Positions 38,759 through 47,765 of a stretch of DNA of 48,713 nt are shown here, one piece after another. The translations under genes and the position numbers were made by a program. The notes beneath the pieces were generated by a model, which ran no database searches, was not told the DNA's origin, and saw only the letters and a program-made list of their open reading frames with translations. Source of the DNA: Deltaproteobacteria bacterium (lineage in GTDB: Bacteria > Myxococcota > UBA727 > VGSZ01). Location: positions 1-48,713 of the forward strand of contig JADZDP010000228.1 in assembly GCA_020850995.1 (NCBI GenBank), given 5' to 3'. How positions within the stretch are numbered: position 1 is the first letter of the stretch; each line of letters opens with the position of its first letter.

Positions 38759-38842
38759 TCTGCTCTGGTGAACGCGCGCGGTCGCAGGCAGCGGCGCGTG
38801 ATCCGCTGTAAGGTTGGGCCGTCGCCGCACGCGAGGTGATCG

Positions 38843-40126
38843 ATGCCCACCGGCCCGGTGCTCCACGAGCGCGCGCTCGCCATCGCGCGCGAGGCCCACC
38901 ACGGCCAGTCCCGTCGTCACGGCGCGCCCTACCTCGGGCACCCCTTGGCCGTGCGCGTGCTGGCGGAGGAGCTCGGGCACGCCTGCGGCCTCGAGCTCGA
39001 CGACGCCACCAAGGCGGTGGCGCTCTTGCACGACGTCATCGAGGACAGCGAGATCGGGCGCGAGGAGTTGGCGGCGCGCTTCGGCGATCGCGTGGCCAAC
39101 GAGGTGTGGCTCTTGACCAAGGCCGGCAAGGGCGAGGCCGCCGCCGCCGCCTACTATGCGCGCCTCACCCGCGAGGCCTCCGACGCCGTGCGCCTGGTGA
39201 AGGTGTGCGACCGCCTGCACAACCTCTCCGAGCTGCACCTGGCGCCAAGCGCCGACAAGCTCGCGAGCTACGTGGACGAGACGCTCTTGCACCTGGTGCC
39301 GCTGGCGCGCTCGGCCCAGGCGCGCGGTGTCGCGCGCGGGCTCGAGGCCGCGCTTGTGGACGGCATCCGCGCCGCGTGTCGCGCCCAGCACCACGCCATC
39401 CCCGCGGCGGCGGCGGCGCCGGCGCGCGCGGTGCCGAGCGGGCTCTACGCCGTCGTCATGCCGCGCCCCGGTGAGCTCGGCGCCGCCCTCGACGAGCTGT
39501 CGCGGCGCGCGGCGGCGCTCATCGCGGGCGGCGCGGTCATGCTGCAACTGCGCTGCAAGGAGCGCACAGATCGCGAGCAGCTCGCGCTCCTCGAGGTGGT
39601 GCGCGGGCCCTGCGCGCGCGCCGGCGTGCCCCTCATCGTCAACGATCGCGCCGATCTGTGCGCGACCGCTCGCGCCCACGGCGTGCACGTGGGGCAGACC
39701 GATCTGCCGCCACCAGCGGCGCGCGCCGTGGTGGGCGCCGAGGCGCTGGTGGGCGCGTCGAGCCACACCGAGCCCCAGCTCTTCGAGGCCTGCGCCCAGG
39801 GCGGCGCCGATCACGTCGCCGTGGGGCCCATCTACCTCTCGGCCACCAAGCAGGGCCACGCGCCCGTGGTGGGCCTCGAGGCGCTGGCGCGCCGCGCGCA
39901 CCTCTCGCCCCTGCCGGTGGTGGCCATCGGCGGCGTCACCAGCGCCGAGCGCGCCGCCGCCTGCGGCCGCGCGGGGGCCGCGCTGGTGGCGGTGGCCGGC
40001 GCCCTCGACGTCGAGGATCCGCGTCCCGTGGCGCGCCGCTTGGCGGCCGCCTTCGTGGCGGCGCGGGCGGCCCGTTCCGCCAGCGAGGGTGGCCTGCGCG
40101 CCGGCGAGGTGGAGGTGTCGTCGTGA
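38843..40126 (+). CDS. thiE: Fusion of ppGpp-hydrolase-like HD domain with thiamine-phosphate synthase
   Basis: 427 residues. Residues 1-180 match RelA/SpoT-type HD hydrolases (MESH1-like): GQSRRHGAPYLGHP (His33), LLHDVIEDSE (His63, Asp64, Glu67, Asp68) and VKVCDRLHNL (Asp123), all metal and catalytic positions kept. Residues 200-410 are a full ThiE barrel: QLRCKE, VNDRADL, GVHVGQTDL, GPIYLSATKQG, AIGGV. ThiE couples the pyrimidine and thiazole moieties of thiamine. ATG 38843 is preceded by GAGGTGATC, a near-perfect ribosome-binding site. TAAGGT (38809-38814) may be its -10. The next gene overlaps by 4 nt. The link between alarmone turnover and thiamine is inference. Confidence 0.85.
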   Translation: MPTGPVLHERALAIAREAHHGQSRRHGAPYLGHPLAVRVLAEELGHACGLELDDATKAVALLHDVIEDSEIGREELAARFGDRVANEVWLLTKAGKGEAAAAAYYARLTREASDAVRLVKVCDRLHNLSELHLAPSADKLASYVDETLLHLVPLARSAQARGVARGLEAALVDGIRAACRAQHHAIPAAAAAPARAVPSGLYAVVMPRPGELGAALDELSRRAAALIAGGAVMLQLRCKERTDREQLALLEVVRGPCARAGVPLIVNDRADLCATARAHGVHVGQTDLPPPAARAVVGAEALVGASSHTEPQLFEACAQGGADHVAVGPIYLSATKQGHAPVVGLEALARRAHLSPLPVVAIGGVTSAERAAACGRAGAALVAVAGALDVEDPRPVARRLAAAFVAARAARSASEGGLRAGEVEVSS

Positions 40127-40857
40127 CCAGGCCCATCGTGCTGGTACCGCCCGACCTCGAGACCAAGGCCACCCGCCGCGGCCCCGTGCCCACGCTGGAG
40201 CTGCAGCGCCCCTACGCCGACGCGGTGTGGCAGGCGGGCGGCCTGCCGCTGGTGCCGCCGCCGGTGAGCGACGCCGCCGCGCTCGATCAGCTCGTGGCCC
40301 TGGCCGACGCCCTGGTGCTGCCCGGGGGTGCCTTCGACATCGACCCTGCGCTCTACGGCGAGGCCATGCACGAGCACTGCGGCGCGCTCAAGCCCGAGCG
40401 TACGGCGCTCGAGCGCGCCCTGTTCGAGCGCGCCCTTGCGCGCGGCCTGCCCGTGCTCGGGGTGTGCGGCGGCATGCAGCTCATCAACGTGGTGCGCGGT
40501 GGTGCGCTGTGGCAGGACCTCGGCGCGCAGGCGCCCTCGCCGCTCTCGCACCAGCAGGCGGCGCCCAAAGACCAACCGGCTCACGAGGTCGACGTCGTCG
40601 TCGGCACGCTGCTCGCTCGCACGGTTGGTGTGGCGCGCCTGCCGGTCAACAGCACGCACCACCAGGCCGTCAAGCGCGTGGGCGCCGGCTTGGTGGTGAG
40701 CGCCCGTGCTACCGACGGCCTGGTGGAGGGCATCGAGGACCCGAGCAAGCCCTTCCTCCTCGGCGTGCAGTGGCACCCCGAGGCCATGGGCGAGGCGCCC
40801 CAGCGCGCCATCTATCGCGCGCTCGTCGAGGCGGCCGCCCGGCGCCGCGACTCTTGA
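40123..40857 (+). CDS. Class I glutamine amidotransferase-like hydrolase (PuuD/GGH type)
   Basis: 244 residues. The nucleophile is in GVCGGMQLINVVRGG, and GVQWHPEA carries the His and Glu of the triad. PGGAFDIDPALYGE matches the gamma-glutamyl-GABA hydrolase group (PuuD, peptidase C26), which cleaves gamma-glutamyl bonds in the cytoplasm. GTG 40123 overlaps the stop of the HD-ThiE gene (GTGA) and has GGAGG upstream, so the two are translated together. Substrate unknown; the partnership with a thiamine gene is unusual for PuuD. Confidence 0.85.
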   Translation: MTRPIVLVPPDLETKATRRGPVPTLELQRPYADAVWQAGGLPLVPPPVSDAAALDQLVALADALVLPGGAFDIDPALYGEAMHEHCGALKPERTALERALFERALARGLPVLGVCGGMQLINVVRGGALWQDLGAQAPSPLSHQQAAPKDQPAHEVDVVVGTLLARTVGVARLPVNSTHHQAVKRVGAGLVVSARATDGLVEGIEDPSKPFLLGVQWHPEAMGEAPQRAIYRALVEAAARRRDS

Positions 40858-40891
40858 GCGCAGTCACGCAGTCCCCCCCTGGTCGGACGTT

Positions 40892-40904
40892 CTACCGACG
40901 GTAG
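40892..40904. promoter_or_regulatory. Perfect 13-nt palindrome, possible operator
   Basis: CTACCG-A-CGGTAG lies 34 nt past the amidotransferase-like gene and 85 nt before the PPC lipoprotein gene. TACAGG at 40915-40920 is a possible -10. Too short to be a terminator by itself. Confidence 0.3.
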
Positions 40905-40989
40905 GAGGGCTCCATACAGGATGGAATCTGTCTGGACGGGCGATCGGCCGTGGCCACGGGGCGCACGGCGGCACAGGAAGGCAGGAAGC

Positions 40990-43900
40990 ATGCGTACCTT
41001 GCTCACGGCACTCGGCGCGTTGGTGGCGCTCGGCATGGCCGCTTGCCCCACCGAGGTGGGACCGCAGGGTGGCGAGTGCACCATCGAAGAGGGCTGCGCG
41101 GGCGGTCGCGTGTGCCAAGACGGCAGCTGTGTGGAGGCCTGCTCCGAGGGGGGCTGCCAGGACGGCCTGTGCGACCTCGACAGCGGGCGCTGCGTCGAGT
41201 GCCTCGACGCGAGCGACTGCCCCGACGGCTTCGTGTGCAACGGCTTCACCGATCGCTGCACGGTGGAGGGCGCCGGCTGCGCCAGCGACGATGAGTGCGC
41301 CGGCCTGCGCTGCGACACCATCAAGGGCTCGTGCGTGCAGTGCCTGGAAGACGGCGACTGTGGCCTCTCTGCCCTGTGCGACCTGCTGACGGGCATGTGC
41401 ACCGTCGAGCAGAGCTGCGTCACCGACGGCGATTGCTCCTTTGGCGTCTGTCACCCCGACAAGCGCACCTGCGTGGAGTGCTTCAACCCGGCGCACTGCC
41501 CCTCGGGCGTGTGCGACGACTTCTCGTCGACCTGCGTGGCCGGCTGCGACGACGACGACGCCACCGAGCCGAACGCCGGCGCCGACGCCGTGGCGCTGGC
41601 CGACGGCGGCGCACACGAGGGCGCCATCTGCCCCGGCGACAAGGACGAGTTCCTCGTGCACGCCTCGGGCACGTTGACGGCAACGCTGGCCGCCGACAGC
41701 GGCGCCACGCTGGCGCTGCGCATCGAGAGCGCCGCCGGCTCGTCGATCGCGAGCGGCACGCAGGTGGGCGGCAACCTGGTGGCGCGCGCCGATGGCCTGG
41801 CCGAGGCCGACTACCGCGTGGTGGTGCAGGGCAACGGCGCCGACGGCGCCGGCGCGTACCTGCTCACCATCGACGTCACGGCGGCCGCGGGCTGCGCCGA
41901 GCTCGACGCAGAGCCAAACGACAGCACCGCTCAGGCCACCGCGGTGGCCACCACCGGCGCGCTCACCGCCGGCGCCATCTGCGGCAGCAACACCGATCAC
42001 TTCAGCTTCACGGCCGCCGCCGGCGACAGCGTGGAGGTGGTGGCCGTGGCCGGCGAGGGCGAGGGCACGCCGCAGGTGGCGATCCTCTCGTCGGCGGGCG
42101 CCGTGCTCGGGAGCGGCAACCCGGCTACGCTGGCGAGCGCGCCGGGCGGCGCGCTCTACGCGCGCGTCAGCGCCACCGGCGGCGACGTGAGCTACTCCTT
42201 GCGCGTCACGGTCTCGTCGGGGCCGCCCCCCTGCACCCAGAGCGACGCCGAGCCCAACGACGCCGACGCCCAGGCAGTCTCGATCACGCCTGGCGTGTCG
42301 CACGCCGGCACTATCTGCCCGGGCGACGTCGACCAGCTGCGCTTCGCCGCCGCTGCCCTCGACGACGTCAGCGTGACGGTCACGGGCACCGGCGTCACGG
42401 CGCGCTTGGTGCGCGCCTCTGACGGCAGCACGGTGGCGAGCGGGCTGTCCATCAGCGCCGCCAACGTGGCGGCCGGCGGCTACCGCGTGGTGGTGCAGGG
42501 CAGCACGGGGACCAGCCAGGGCAGCTACACGGTGATCGTGGGCTTGACGCCCGAGCCGGTGCCCGACCCCTGCGAAGAGGCGGGCCTCGAGCCCGACGAC
42601 GGCGCGGCGCGCCCCCTGGCGCTCGACGGCACGCAGAGCGCCGGCCGCATCTGCGCGTCCGACACCGACTACTTCAGCTTCACGCTCGCCTTCGCCACCA
42701 CCGTCACCATCACGGCGCGCTTCACAGACGCCACCGGCGACCTCGATCTGCGCCTGGTGGACGCCGCCGGCGCCACCATCGACTCGGCGGCCTCGGTCAC
42801 CGACAACGAGACCATCGTGGAGGCGCTGGCTGCCGGCACCTACGGCGTGCGCATCTACGGCTGGTCGGGCGCCACCAACACGTACACCATGGAGGCCACG
42901 CTGCAGGGCTGCACGCCTGACGACGCCTACGAAGACAACAACTCGTGGACGCGGGCCACACCCATCGGCACGGCGGTGGTGAGCGCCGCGCGCTGTCCGG
43001 GTGACGACGACTACTACGCCGTGCGCCTGGGCTCGGGCGACGCGCTCGACGCCACGCTCACGGGCAGCGGCGCCACGCTCTCGCTCGTGTCGTCCACCAC
43101 CGGGGCGCTGTTGGTGAGCGACACGGCCTCGGGCGGCAATCGTCGGCTGCAGGCGAGCGGCCTGGCCCCCGGGCGCTACGCGCTGCGCGTCACCGGCATG
43201 GGCAGCGCGCGCGTGGCCTACACGCTCAATGCGGGCATCACCTCGTCGGCCAGCTGCATCGACGACGGCGCGGCCCCCAACGACTCGGCGGCCACGGCCT
43301 TCGCGCTCGACGACACCGGCCTGCTCGACGGCAGCTACCAGGTGGGCTCGCTGGTGAGCTGCAGCGTCGGCGACGCCGACTGGTTCCGCATCGCGCTGCC
43401 CGGCGCCAAGCAGGTGACGGTGCAGCTCGCCTTCGACCCGTCCGACGACGTCGACATCGAGGTGCTGGAGCCGCGCGGTACGGGCGGGCTCACGCGCTCC
43501 TTGGCGCGCTCCTACGCCACCACCGTGCAAGATCGCGTGCGCGGCATCATGAACGTGGGCGGCGACGTGTTCCTGCGCGCCGTGGGCTACGAGAGCACGC
43601 AGACCGCCTACGCCATCGGCGTGGAGCTGGCGTCGCCACCGGCGTCTGCCTGCACCGACGATCGCTTCGACACCTGGACCGCCACCTCCTCGGGCACCGA
43701 CACCACCTTCACCAACGACACCGCCTCGACGTCGGTGGTGTTGTCGAGCGGCGAGCTCCTGCCGCAGCTACAGATCTGCACCGGCAACAAGGACTTCTTC
43801 AAGATCGCCGCCACTACCGGCCAGACCGTGCGCGTGCACGTGGCCTACGCGCACGGCAGCAACCAAGACATCGACGTGCGCCTCTACGGGCCCGCCAGCC

Positions 43901-44100
43901 AGGCGAGCCCGCTCACCACCTGCACGCAGTACTCGAACACCACCGGCACCGGGCTCACCTGCAGCTCCGCCGGCGTCGACGGCACCGAAGACCTGGTGCT
44001 GCCGGTGGCCGCCGCCGACGCGGGCGACCATTACATCGAGGTGCTCGAGTACGGCAGCGACGGCAGCAACGCCTACGAGCTGAGCGTGACGGTGGAGTAG
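40990..44100 (+). CDS. Large cell-surface lipoprotein: Cys-rich N-terminal repeats and seven PPC-like domains
   Basis: 1036 residues. Signal with lipobox GMAAC (Cys19). Residues ~25-180 hold about thirty cysteines in CxxxxxC.xGxxC repeats typical of myxobacterial surface proteins, ending in an acidic spacer. From ~185 to the end come seven beta-sandwich units, each opening with C..xDAEPND-like and ICPGDxDxFxF-like motifs (for example CAELDAEPND, ICGSNTDHFSF; CTQSDAEPND, ICPGDVDQLRF), the pattern of bacterial pre-peptidase C-terminal domains. No enzyme domain is attached. Probably an adhesin or matrix-binding protein. ATG 40990 follows AGGAAG. Confidence 0.82.
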   Translation: MRTLLTALGALVALGMAACPTEVGPQGGECTIEEGCAGGRVCQDGSCVEACSEGGCQDGLCDLDSGRCVECLDASDCPDGFVCNGFTDRCTVEGAGCASDDECAGLRCDTIKGSCVQCLEDGDCGLSALCDLLTGMCTVEQSCVTDGDCSFGVCHPDKRTCVECFNPAHCPSGVCDDFSSTCVAGCDDDDATEPNAGADAVALADGGAHEGAICPGDKDEFLVHASGTLTATLAADSGATLALRIESAAGSSIASGTQVGGNLVARADGLAEADYRVVVQGNGADGAGAYLLTIDVTAAAGCAELDAEPNDSTAQATAVATTGALTAGAICGSNTDHFSFTAAAGDSVEVVAVAGEGEGTPQVAILSSAGAVLGSGNPATLASAPGGALYARVSATGGDVSYSLRVTVSSGPPPCTQSDAEPNDADAQAVSITPGVSHAGTICPGDVDQLRFAAAALDDVSVTVTGTGVTARLVRASDGSTVASGLSISAANVAAGGYRVVVQGSTGTSQGSYTVIVGLTPEPVPDPCEEAGLEPDDGAARPLALDGTQSAGRICASDTDYFSFTLAFATTVTITARFTDATGDLDLRLVDAAGATIDSAASVTDNETIVEALAAGTYGVRIYGWSGATNTYTMEATLQGCTPDDAYEDNNSWTRATPIGTAVVSAARCPGDDDYYAVRLGSGDALDATLTGSGATLSLVSSTTGALLVSDTASGGNRRLQASGLAPGRYALRVTGMGSARVAYTLNAGITSSASCIDDGAAPNDSAATAFALDDTGLLDGSYQVGSLVSCSVGDADWFRIALPGAKQVTVQLAFDPSDDVDIEVLEPRGTGGLTRSLARSYATTVQDRVRGIMNVGGDVFLRAVGYESTQTAYAIGVELASPPASACTDDRFDTWTATSSGTDTTFTNDTASTSVVLSSGELLPQLQICTGNKDFFKIAATTGQTVRVHVAYAHGSNQDIDVRLYGPASQASPLTTCTQYSNTTGTGLTCSSAGVDGTEDLVLPVAAADAGDHYIEVLEYGSDGSNAYELSVTVE

Positions 44101-44106
44101 CGGGCG

Positions 44107-45393
44107 CTACTGCGGCCGCCCCTGGGCCACCCAGCTCTCGACGAGCTGCAGCTCGAGGGCGCTGACCGCGGGCAGGCCGAGCGGCATACCCACCACGCCG
44201 GCCACGTTCTCGCCTGCCTCCTCGAGCTGGCGGGCGCGCAGCTGGGCCACCAAGAGCGGCACGCCCTTCATGGGGCCCTCCTCCACCGGGCGAAAGACGC
44301 TCTTGTGCGCGCCGCGCATGCGCGGCGGCGTGAGCGAGCTGCCGAAGCTGTCGACGAACATGTCGTCGCGCTCGAGGTTGAGCGTGGGCGCGCGTTGGCT
44401 GCCCGCCAGCACGCGGGCGTAGCTGGTCAAGACCAGGCCCGTGCCCGCGTAGCCGAAGCCGCCCGACGAGCCGGGCCCGCCCACGCCCAGGTTGCGCGAG
44501 TCGTCGGCGTGGCAGTGGATGCAGGTCTGGTCGAGCACGGCCCGCTGCACCTCGTCGAAGCGCACCTTGCGTGCGAGCACGGGCAGGCGCGGCGGTGGCT
44601 CGCGCGCCGGGGCCAGCGGCAGCGGCGCGTCGAAGATGGCGGCCAGCACATCGGCGCGCTCGGCGTCGCTGAGGGCGATGGGCGGCATGGCGGCGTCGAT
44701 CTTGGCGGCGCGCGGGTCCTGCACCAGCGCGTCTGCCACCGCGGCGGTGGTGCGCTCGCGCGTCCAGCGCAGATCGGGCGCAAGCTTGATGCCCCGCGCC
44801 AGCGTCGCGCCGTCGACGCCCGCGGGCGCCTTGGCGCTGAGCGTGCGCACGCCGGTATAGGCGTGGCAGGTGGCGCAGCCCTTGTCCTCGAGGAGCGCCA
44901 GGCCGCGCTGCGCGTCGCCCTTGCGCACGGGCGCATCACGCGGCGCCTTGCCCTCGGTGAGGGTGCGCGCGATGCGCGTGGCCTCGTCGGCGCTGATGGC
45001 CAGGCGCGGCATCGACTCGCCCAGGCCGCGGCGCAGGTCGTGCGGCCGCTGCAGGAAGGCCGCGATCCACTCGGGGCGCAGACGCCCCGCCACGCCCACC
45101 AGGCTCGGCACCTCGAGCAGGTGGCGCAGCTTGCCCTGCCAGCGCGCCAGCACCTCGGGGGGCGCGTCCAGCTCGCCCCGCAAGATGGCGCGGTGGCACT
45201 CCACGCAGCTTCGGTCGCGCGTCACGCCGTGGTCGACGACGTCGTGGCAGCGGCCGCACTCGAAGCGCTCGATGAGCAGGTGGCCGCGGCCGTCGTCAAT
45301 CGCCACGCGCTCGGGCTCTGGCGGCACCCGCTCGGCCTGAGGCTCGTCGCCCGGCTGCGCCGCCAGCGCCAAGAGCGCGGCGAGGAGCATCAC
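44107..45393 (-). CDS. Exported tetraheme cytochrome c
   Basis: 428 residues. A short hydrophobic start (MLLAALLALAAQ) acts as a signal. Four CxxCH sites: CGRCH, CVECH, CATCH and CIHCH. The first two are close together and the last two are in separate mono-heme-like domains with downstream Met residues as possible ligands (AMPPIALSDAE, VVGMPLGLPAVS). It likely shuttles electrons in the periplasm. GTG 45393/ATG 45390 overlaps the upstream TPR-like gene stop by 4 nt. Ends 6 bp from the convergent lipoprotein gene. Confidence 0.8.
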   Translation of the reverse strand: MMLLAALLALAAQPGDEPQAERVPPEPERVAIDDGRGHLLIERFECGRCHDVVDHGVTRDRSCVECHRAILRGELDAPPEVLARWQGKLRHLLEVPSLVGVAGRLRPEWIAAFLQRPHDLRRGLGESMPRLAISADEATRIARTLTEGKAPRDAPVRKGDAQRGLALLEDKGCATCHAYTGVRTLSAKAPAGVDGATLARGIKLAPDLRWTRERTTAAVADALVQDPRAAKIDAAMPPIALSDAERADVLAAIFDAPLPLAPAREPPPRLPVLARKVRFDEVQRAVLDQTCIHCHADDSRNLGVGGPGSSGGFGYAGTGLVLTSYARVLAGSQRAPTLNLERDDMFVDSFGSSLTPPRMRGAHKSVFRPVEEGPMKGVPLLVAQLRARQLEEAGENVAGVVGMPLGLPAVSALELQLVESWVAQGRPQ

Positions 45394-46085
45394 GAGCGGG
45401 CCACCACCGGATCATCGCTGCACACGCCCAGGTCGCGCGCGGCCGCCGCACAGCGCTGGTGGGCCAGGGCGGCCCCCGCGTTGTCGCCGGCGGAGGCGCG
45501 CGCTCGCGCCAGCGCCGCCCAGCCCTCGGGGCTGACGATGAGGTCGGCGGCGGCCAGGTCCTCGAGCACGGCGGCGGCAAGCTCATGGTTGCCGAGCGCC
45601 GCGTGCGCCTCGCCGAGCAGCGTTGCCACCACGGGATCGCCGCTGGCGCGCTGGAGCTCTTGCTGGAGCACTTGGCGCGCGCGCTCCATGTTGCGCGTGC
45701 GCGCCGCCTCGGCGCGCTTGGGGCTCAGCTTGGCCGACACGGGGGCGGCGAGCCCTTGGGCGCCGCGCGTGCGAATGACCGCCGCGGCCAGCGCCACTCG
45801 CACCTCCTCCTCGTTGAACTTGCGGCCCGCGCGCAGCTCATAGGCGGACGCTTGGCGCTCGAGCGCGCCGGCGTCGAGGCGGGCGCGCGCCAGGCGGGCC
45901 ACCTCGTCGTAGTTGCCGGCCTCGAGGGCCTCGCGCACGGGGGGAGCGTCGATGTCGGCCACGCGGGGCGCGTGCTCGTAGTAGCGCAGCGGCATGCCGC
46001 ACTCTTGCGCGCGCGCGGGGGGCGCCAGCAGGGCGGCGGCCAGGATTGCGGCAGCGGGCGCGATGGCGAGGGGGAAGGAACGCAT
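45390..46085 (-). CDS. Periplasmic TPR-like helical protein
   Basis: 231 residues. A clear Sec signal (MRSFPLAIAP to APPARAQ, cleavage after ARA) is followed by helical pairs with TPR-like spacing (AGNYDEVARLARARL, GDPVVATLLGEAHAALGNHELAAAVLEDL, ALARARASAGDNAGAALAHQ). Two cysteines near the C-terminus. It overlaps the tetraheme cytochrome gene, so it probably assists that cytochrome. ATG 46085 has GAGGT 5 nt upstream. No exact family recognised. Confidence 0.65.
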   Translation of the reverse strand: MRSFPLAIAPAAAILAAALLAPPARAQECGMPLRYYEHAPRVADIDAPPVREALEAGNYDEVARLARARLDAGALERQASAYELRAGRKFNEEEVRVALAAAVIRTRGAQGLAAPVSAKLSPKRAEAARTRNMERARQVLQQELQRASGDPVVATLLGEAHAALGNHELAAAVLEDLAAADLIVSPEGWAALARARASAGDNAGAALAHQRCAAAARDLGVCSDDPVVARS

Positions 46086-46217
46086 CGGTGACCTCGGGGT
46101 GCGGCTCTTGCAGAAACGCACGGACCCCATTGTGGGCTTCCCGGTTTCGCCGAGGTGCGGCGCGGATCACCGCAGCGGCCTGCTCGTGCGCTGCGTCATG
46201 TGGCCAGGGCGCGGCCC

Positions 46218-47672
46218 TCAGCCGCTGCTCGGCTCCGAGCCCGGGATCACGCTCGATCCTGTGACCGGGATCGGCCCCGACAGCTCGTTGAAGCCCCCGT
46301 CCGACGTGGCGGCGGCCTCGGCCGAGCGAGCGGGCTCGGCGGGGGGCGGCAGGGGGTCGGTCTCGTAGAGCAGCAGCGTGCCGCGCGCGATCTCTTGCTT
46401 GGGCAGGGCGGGGCAGAGCGCGTCGAGCACCTCGGCGAAGGACGCGAAGCGCTCCCCGGGTGGATCGCGCGTCATGCGGTCGAAGATGTCGTCGACGGCG
46501 GCGGCGGCGGCGCCGAGCTCGCCTTTGAGGCGCGGCGTGGCCGAGGGCATGGGCGAGCGCCGCCCGGGCAGCTGCCCGGTGAGCATCTCGTAGAGCATGA
46601 TGCCGACGGCGTAGAGGTCGGAGCGCTTGGTGGTCTCGCCGCTGTGCAGCTGCTCGGGCGCCATGTAGCTCGGGTTGCCACGCCCCACGTACACGGGCGG
46701 CGCGCTGGTCTGTGGGCTCTCGGCGGGGCGCTCGGCCACGCGCGCCACGCCGAAGTCGGTGATGCGCACGTTGCCGGCGACGTCGAAGAGCACGTTCTCG
46801 GGCTTGAGGCTGCCGTGGACCACGCCGCGGCTGTGCGCGTGCTCGAGCGCGGCGGCCATCTGCAACAACGCGCGCAGGCTCACGGCGACCGGCATGAGCC
46901 CGCCGGGCGCGCGCGCCATGCGGGCCCGCAGCGATCCACCGGCCGCCCAGTCGAGCACCAAGGTGGGCGCGTCGGCGGCGAAGCTGACGTCGATGACGCG
47001 CAGGATGTGCGGGTGGTCGAGGCGCGCCTGGCTCATGACCGCCTCGCGCACGCGCCGCGTGAGATCGTCGCGTGGCACGTACGAGACCAGCTCGTAGATG
47101 TGCCGCACCTCCTTGAGCACCACGCTGCGGTCGAGCACGGCGTCGCGCGCGCGATAGACCGTGCCCAGGCTGCCCTGGCCGAGCACCTCGCCGCGCTCGA
47201 AGCGCTCCACCTCCACGTGCCCCACGGTCATGGGCGTGGGCTCGCGCGACACGATGACGTGCATGCCGCCCTGCGATGGCGCTCGGCGCTCGACGGACGG
47301 CCCGGGGGCCGCGGGCGCGGCAGCCACGGCCCCCGCGGCCGCTGCGCCACCGGCGCTCGGCACCACCACCTTGGCGAAGTGCGCGGCCAGCATGGGCAGA
47401 AGCGAGGGGTCGGCGCCGCCCTCGGCGACGTTCTTGCCGCGCGGCAGCACCGCCACGGTGTTACGGGCGCGATCGATGTCGACGTAGGCGTGGCGCTTCA
47501 AGAACGCGCAGTAGTCGACGAAGCCCATGGACAGCGAGGCCTCGAGCAGCTTCTCGGCCTCGGTGAGCGACACCTCCTCGCCGAACAGGTCGTCGCGCAT
47601 GAGGGTCTTGAGCAAGAAGCGAACCTCCTCGTGCAAGACCTCAGCGGTGAGCGGTCGTTGGGCGCGCGCCAT
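46218..47672 (-). CDS. Ser/Thr kinase-fold protein with HRD changed to HGS (probable pseudokinase)
   Basis: 484 residues. Residues 1-105 are a helical N-domain (EVLHEEVRFLLKTLM), then an Ala/Pro linker and a Hanks-type kinase fold from ~155 to ~430: GQGSLGTV (165-172), LKEV (Lys187), DFGVAR (306-308) and MAPEQL are kept, but the catalytic loop reads VVHGSLKPENVLF, so the Asp is Ser288 and the Arg is Gly. It can probably bind ATP but not catalyse efficiently. No membrane span. ATG 47672 has GAGGTG 4 nt upstream. The ~60-residue C-tail is acidic and Pro/Ser-rich. Confidence 0.8.
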   Translation of the reverse strand: MARAQRPLTAEVLHEEVRFLLKTLMRDDLFGEEVSLTEAEKLLEASLSMGFVDYCAFLKRHAYVDIDRARNTVAVLPRGKNVAEGGADPSLLPMLAAHFAKVVVPSAGGAAAAGAVAAAPAAPGPSVERRAPSQGGMHVIVSREPTPMTVGHVEVERFERGEVLGQGSLGTVYRARDAVLDRSVVLKEVRHIYELVSYVPRDDLTRRVREAVMSQARLDHPHILRVIDVSFAADAPTLVLDWAAGGSLRARMARAPGGLMPVAVSLRALLQMAAALEHAHSRGVVHGSLKPENVLFDVAGNVRITDFGVARVAERPAESPQTSAPPVYVGRGNPSYMAPEQLHSGETTKRSDLYAVGIMLYEMLTGQLPGRRSPMPSATPRLKGELGAAAAAVDDIFDRMTRDPPGERFASFAEVLDALCPALPKQEIARGTLLLYETDPLPPPAEPARSAEAAATSDGGFNELSGPIPVTGSSVIPGSEPSSG

Positions 47673-47765
47673 GTTCCACCTCGCGCGCACGATCGCCCGA
47701 AAGGGCCCGGCCGTACAACTTCGCCGCGCGCGGGTTCACGTGGCTGCGTCGGCAGCCCGACGCTG

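Noticed and set aside
40864..43530. Long antisense open frame opposite the PPC lipoprotein gene
   Set aside because: The product is Ala/Gly/Arg/His-biased with no domain, and the plus-strand protein has clear repeats and a signal sequence.
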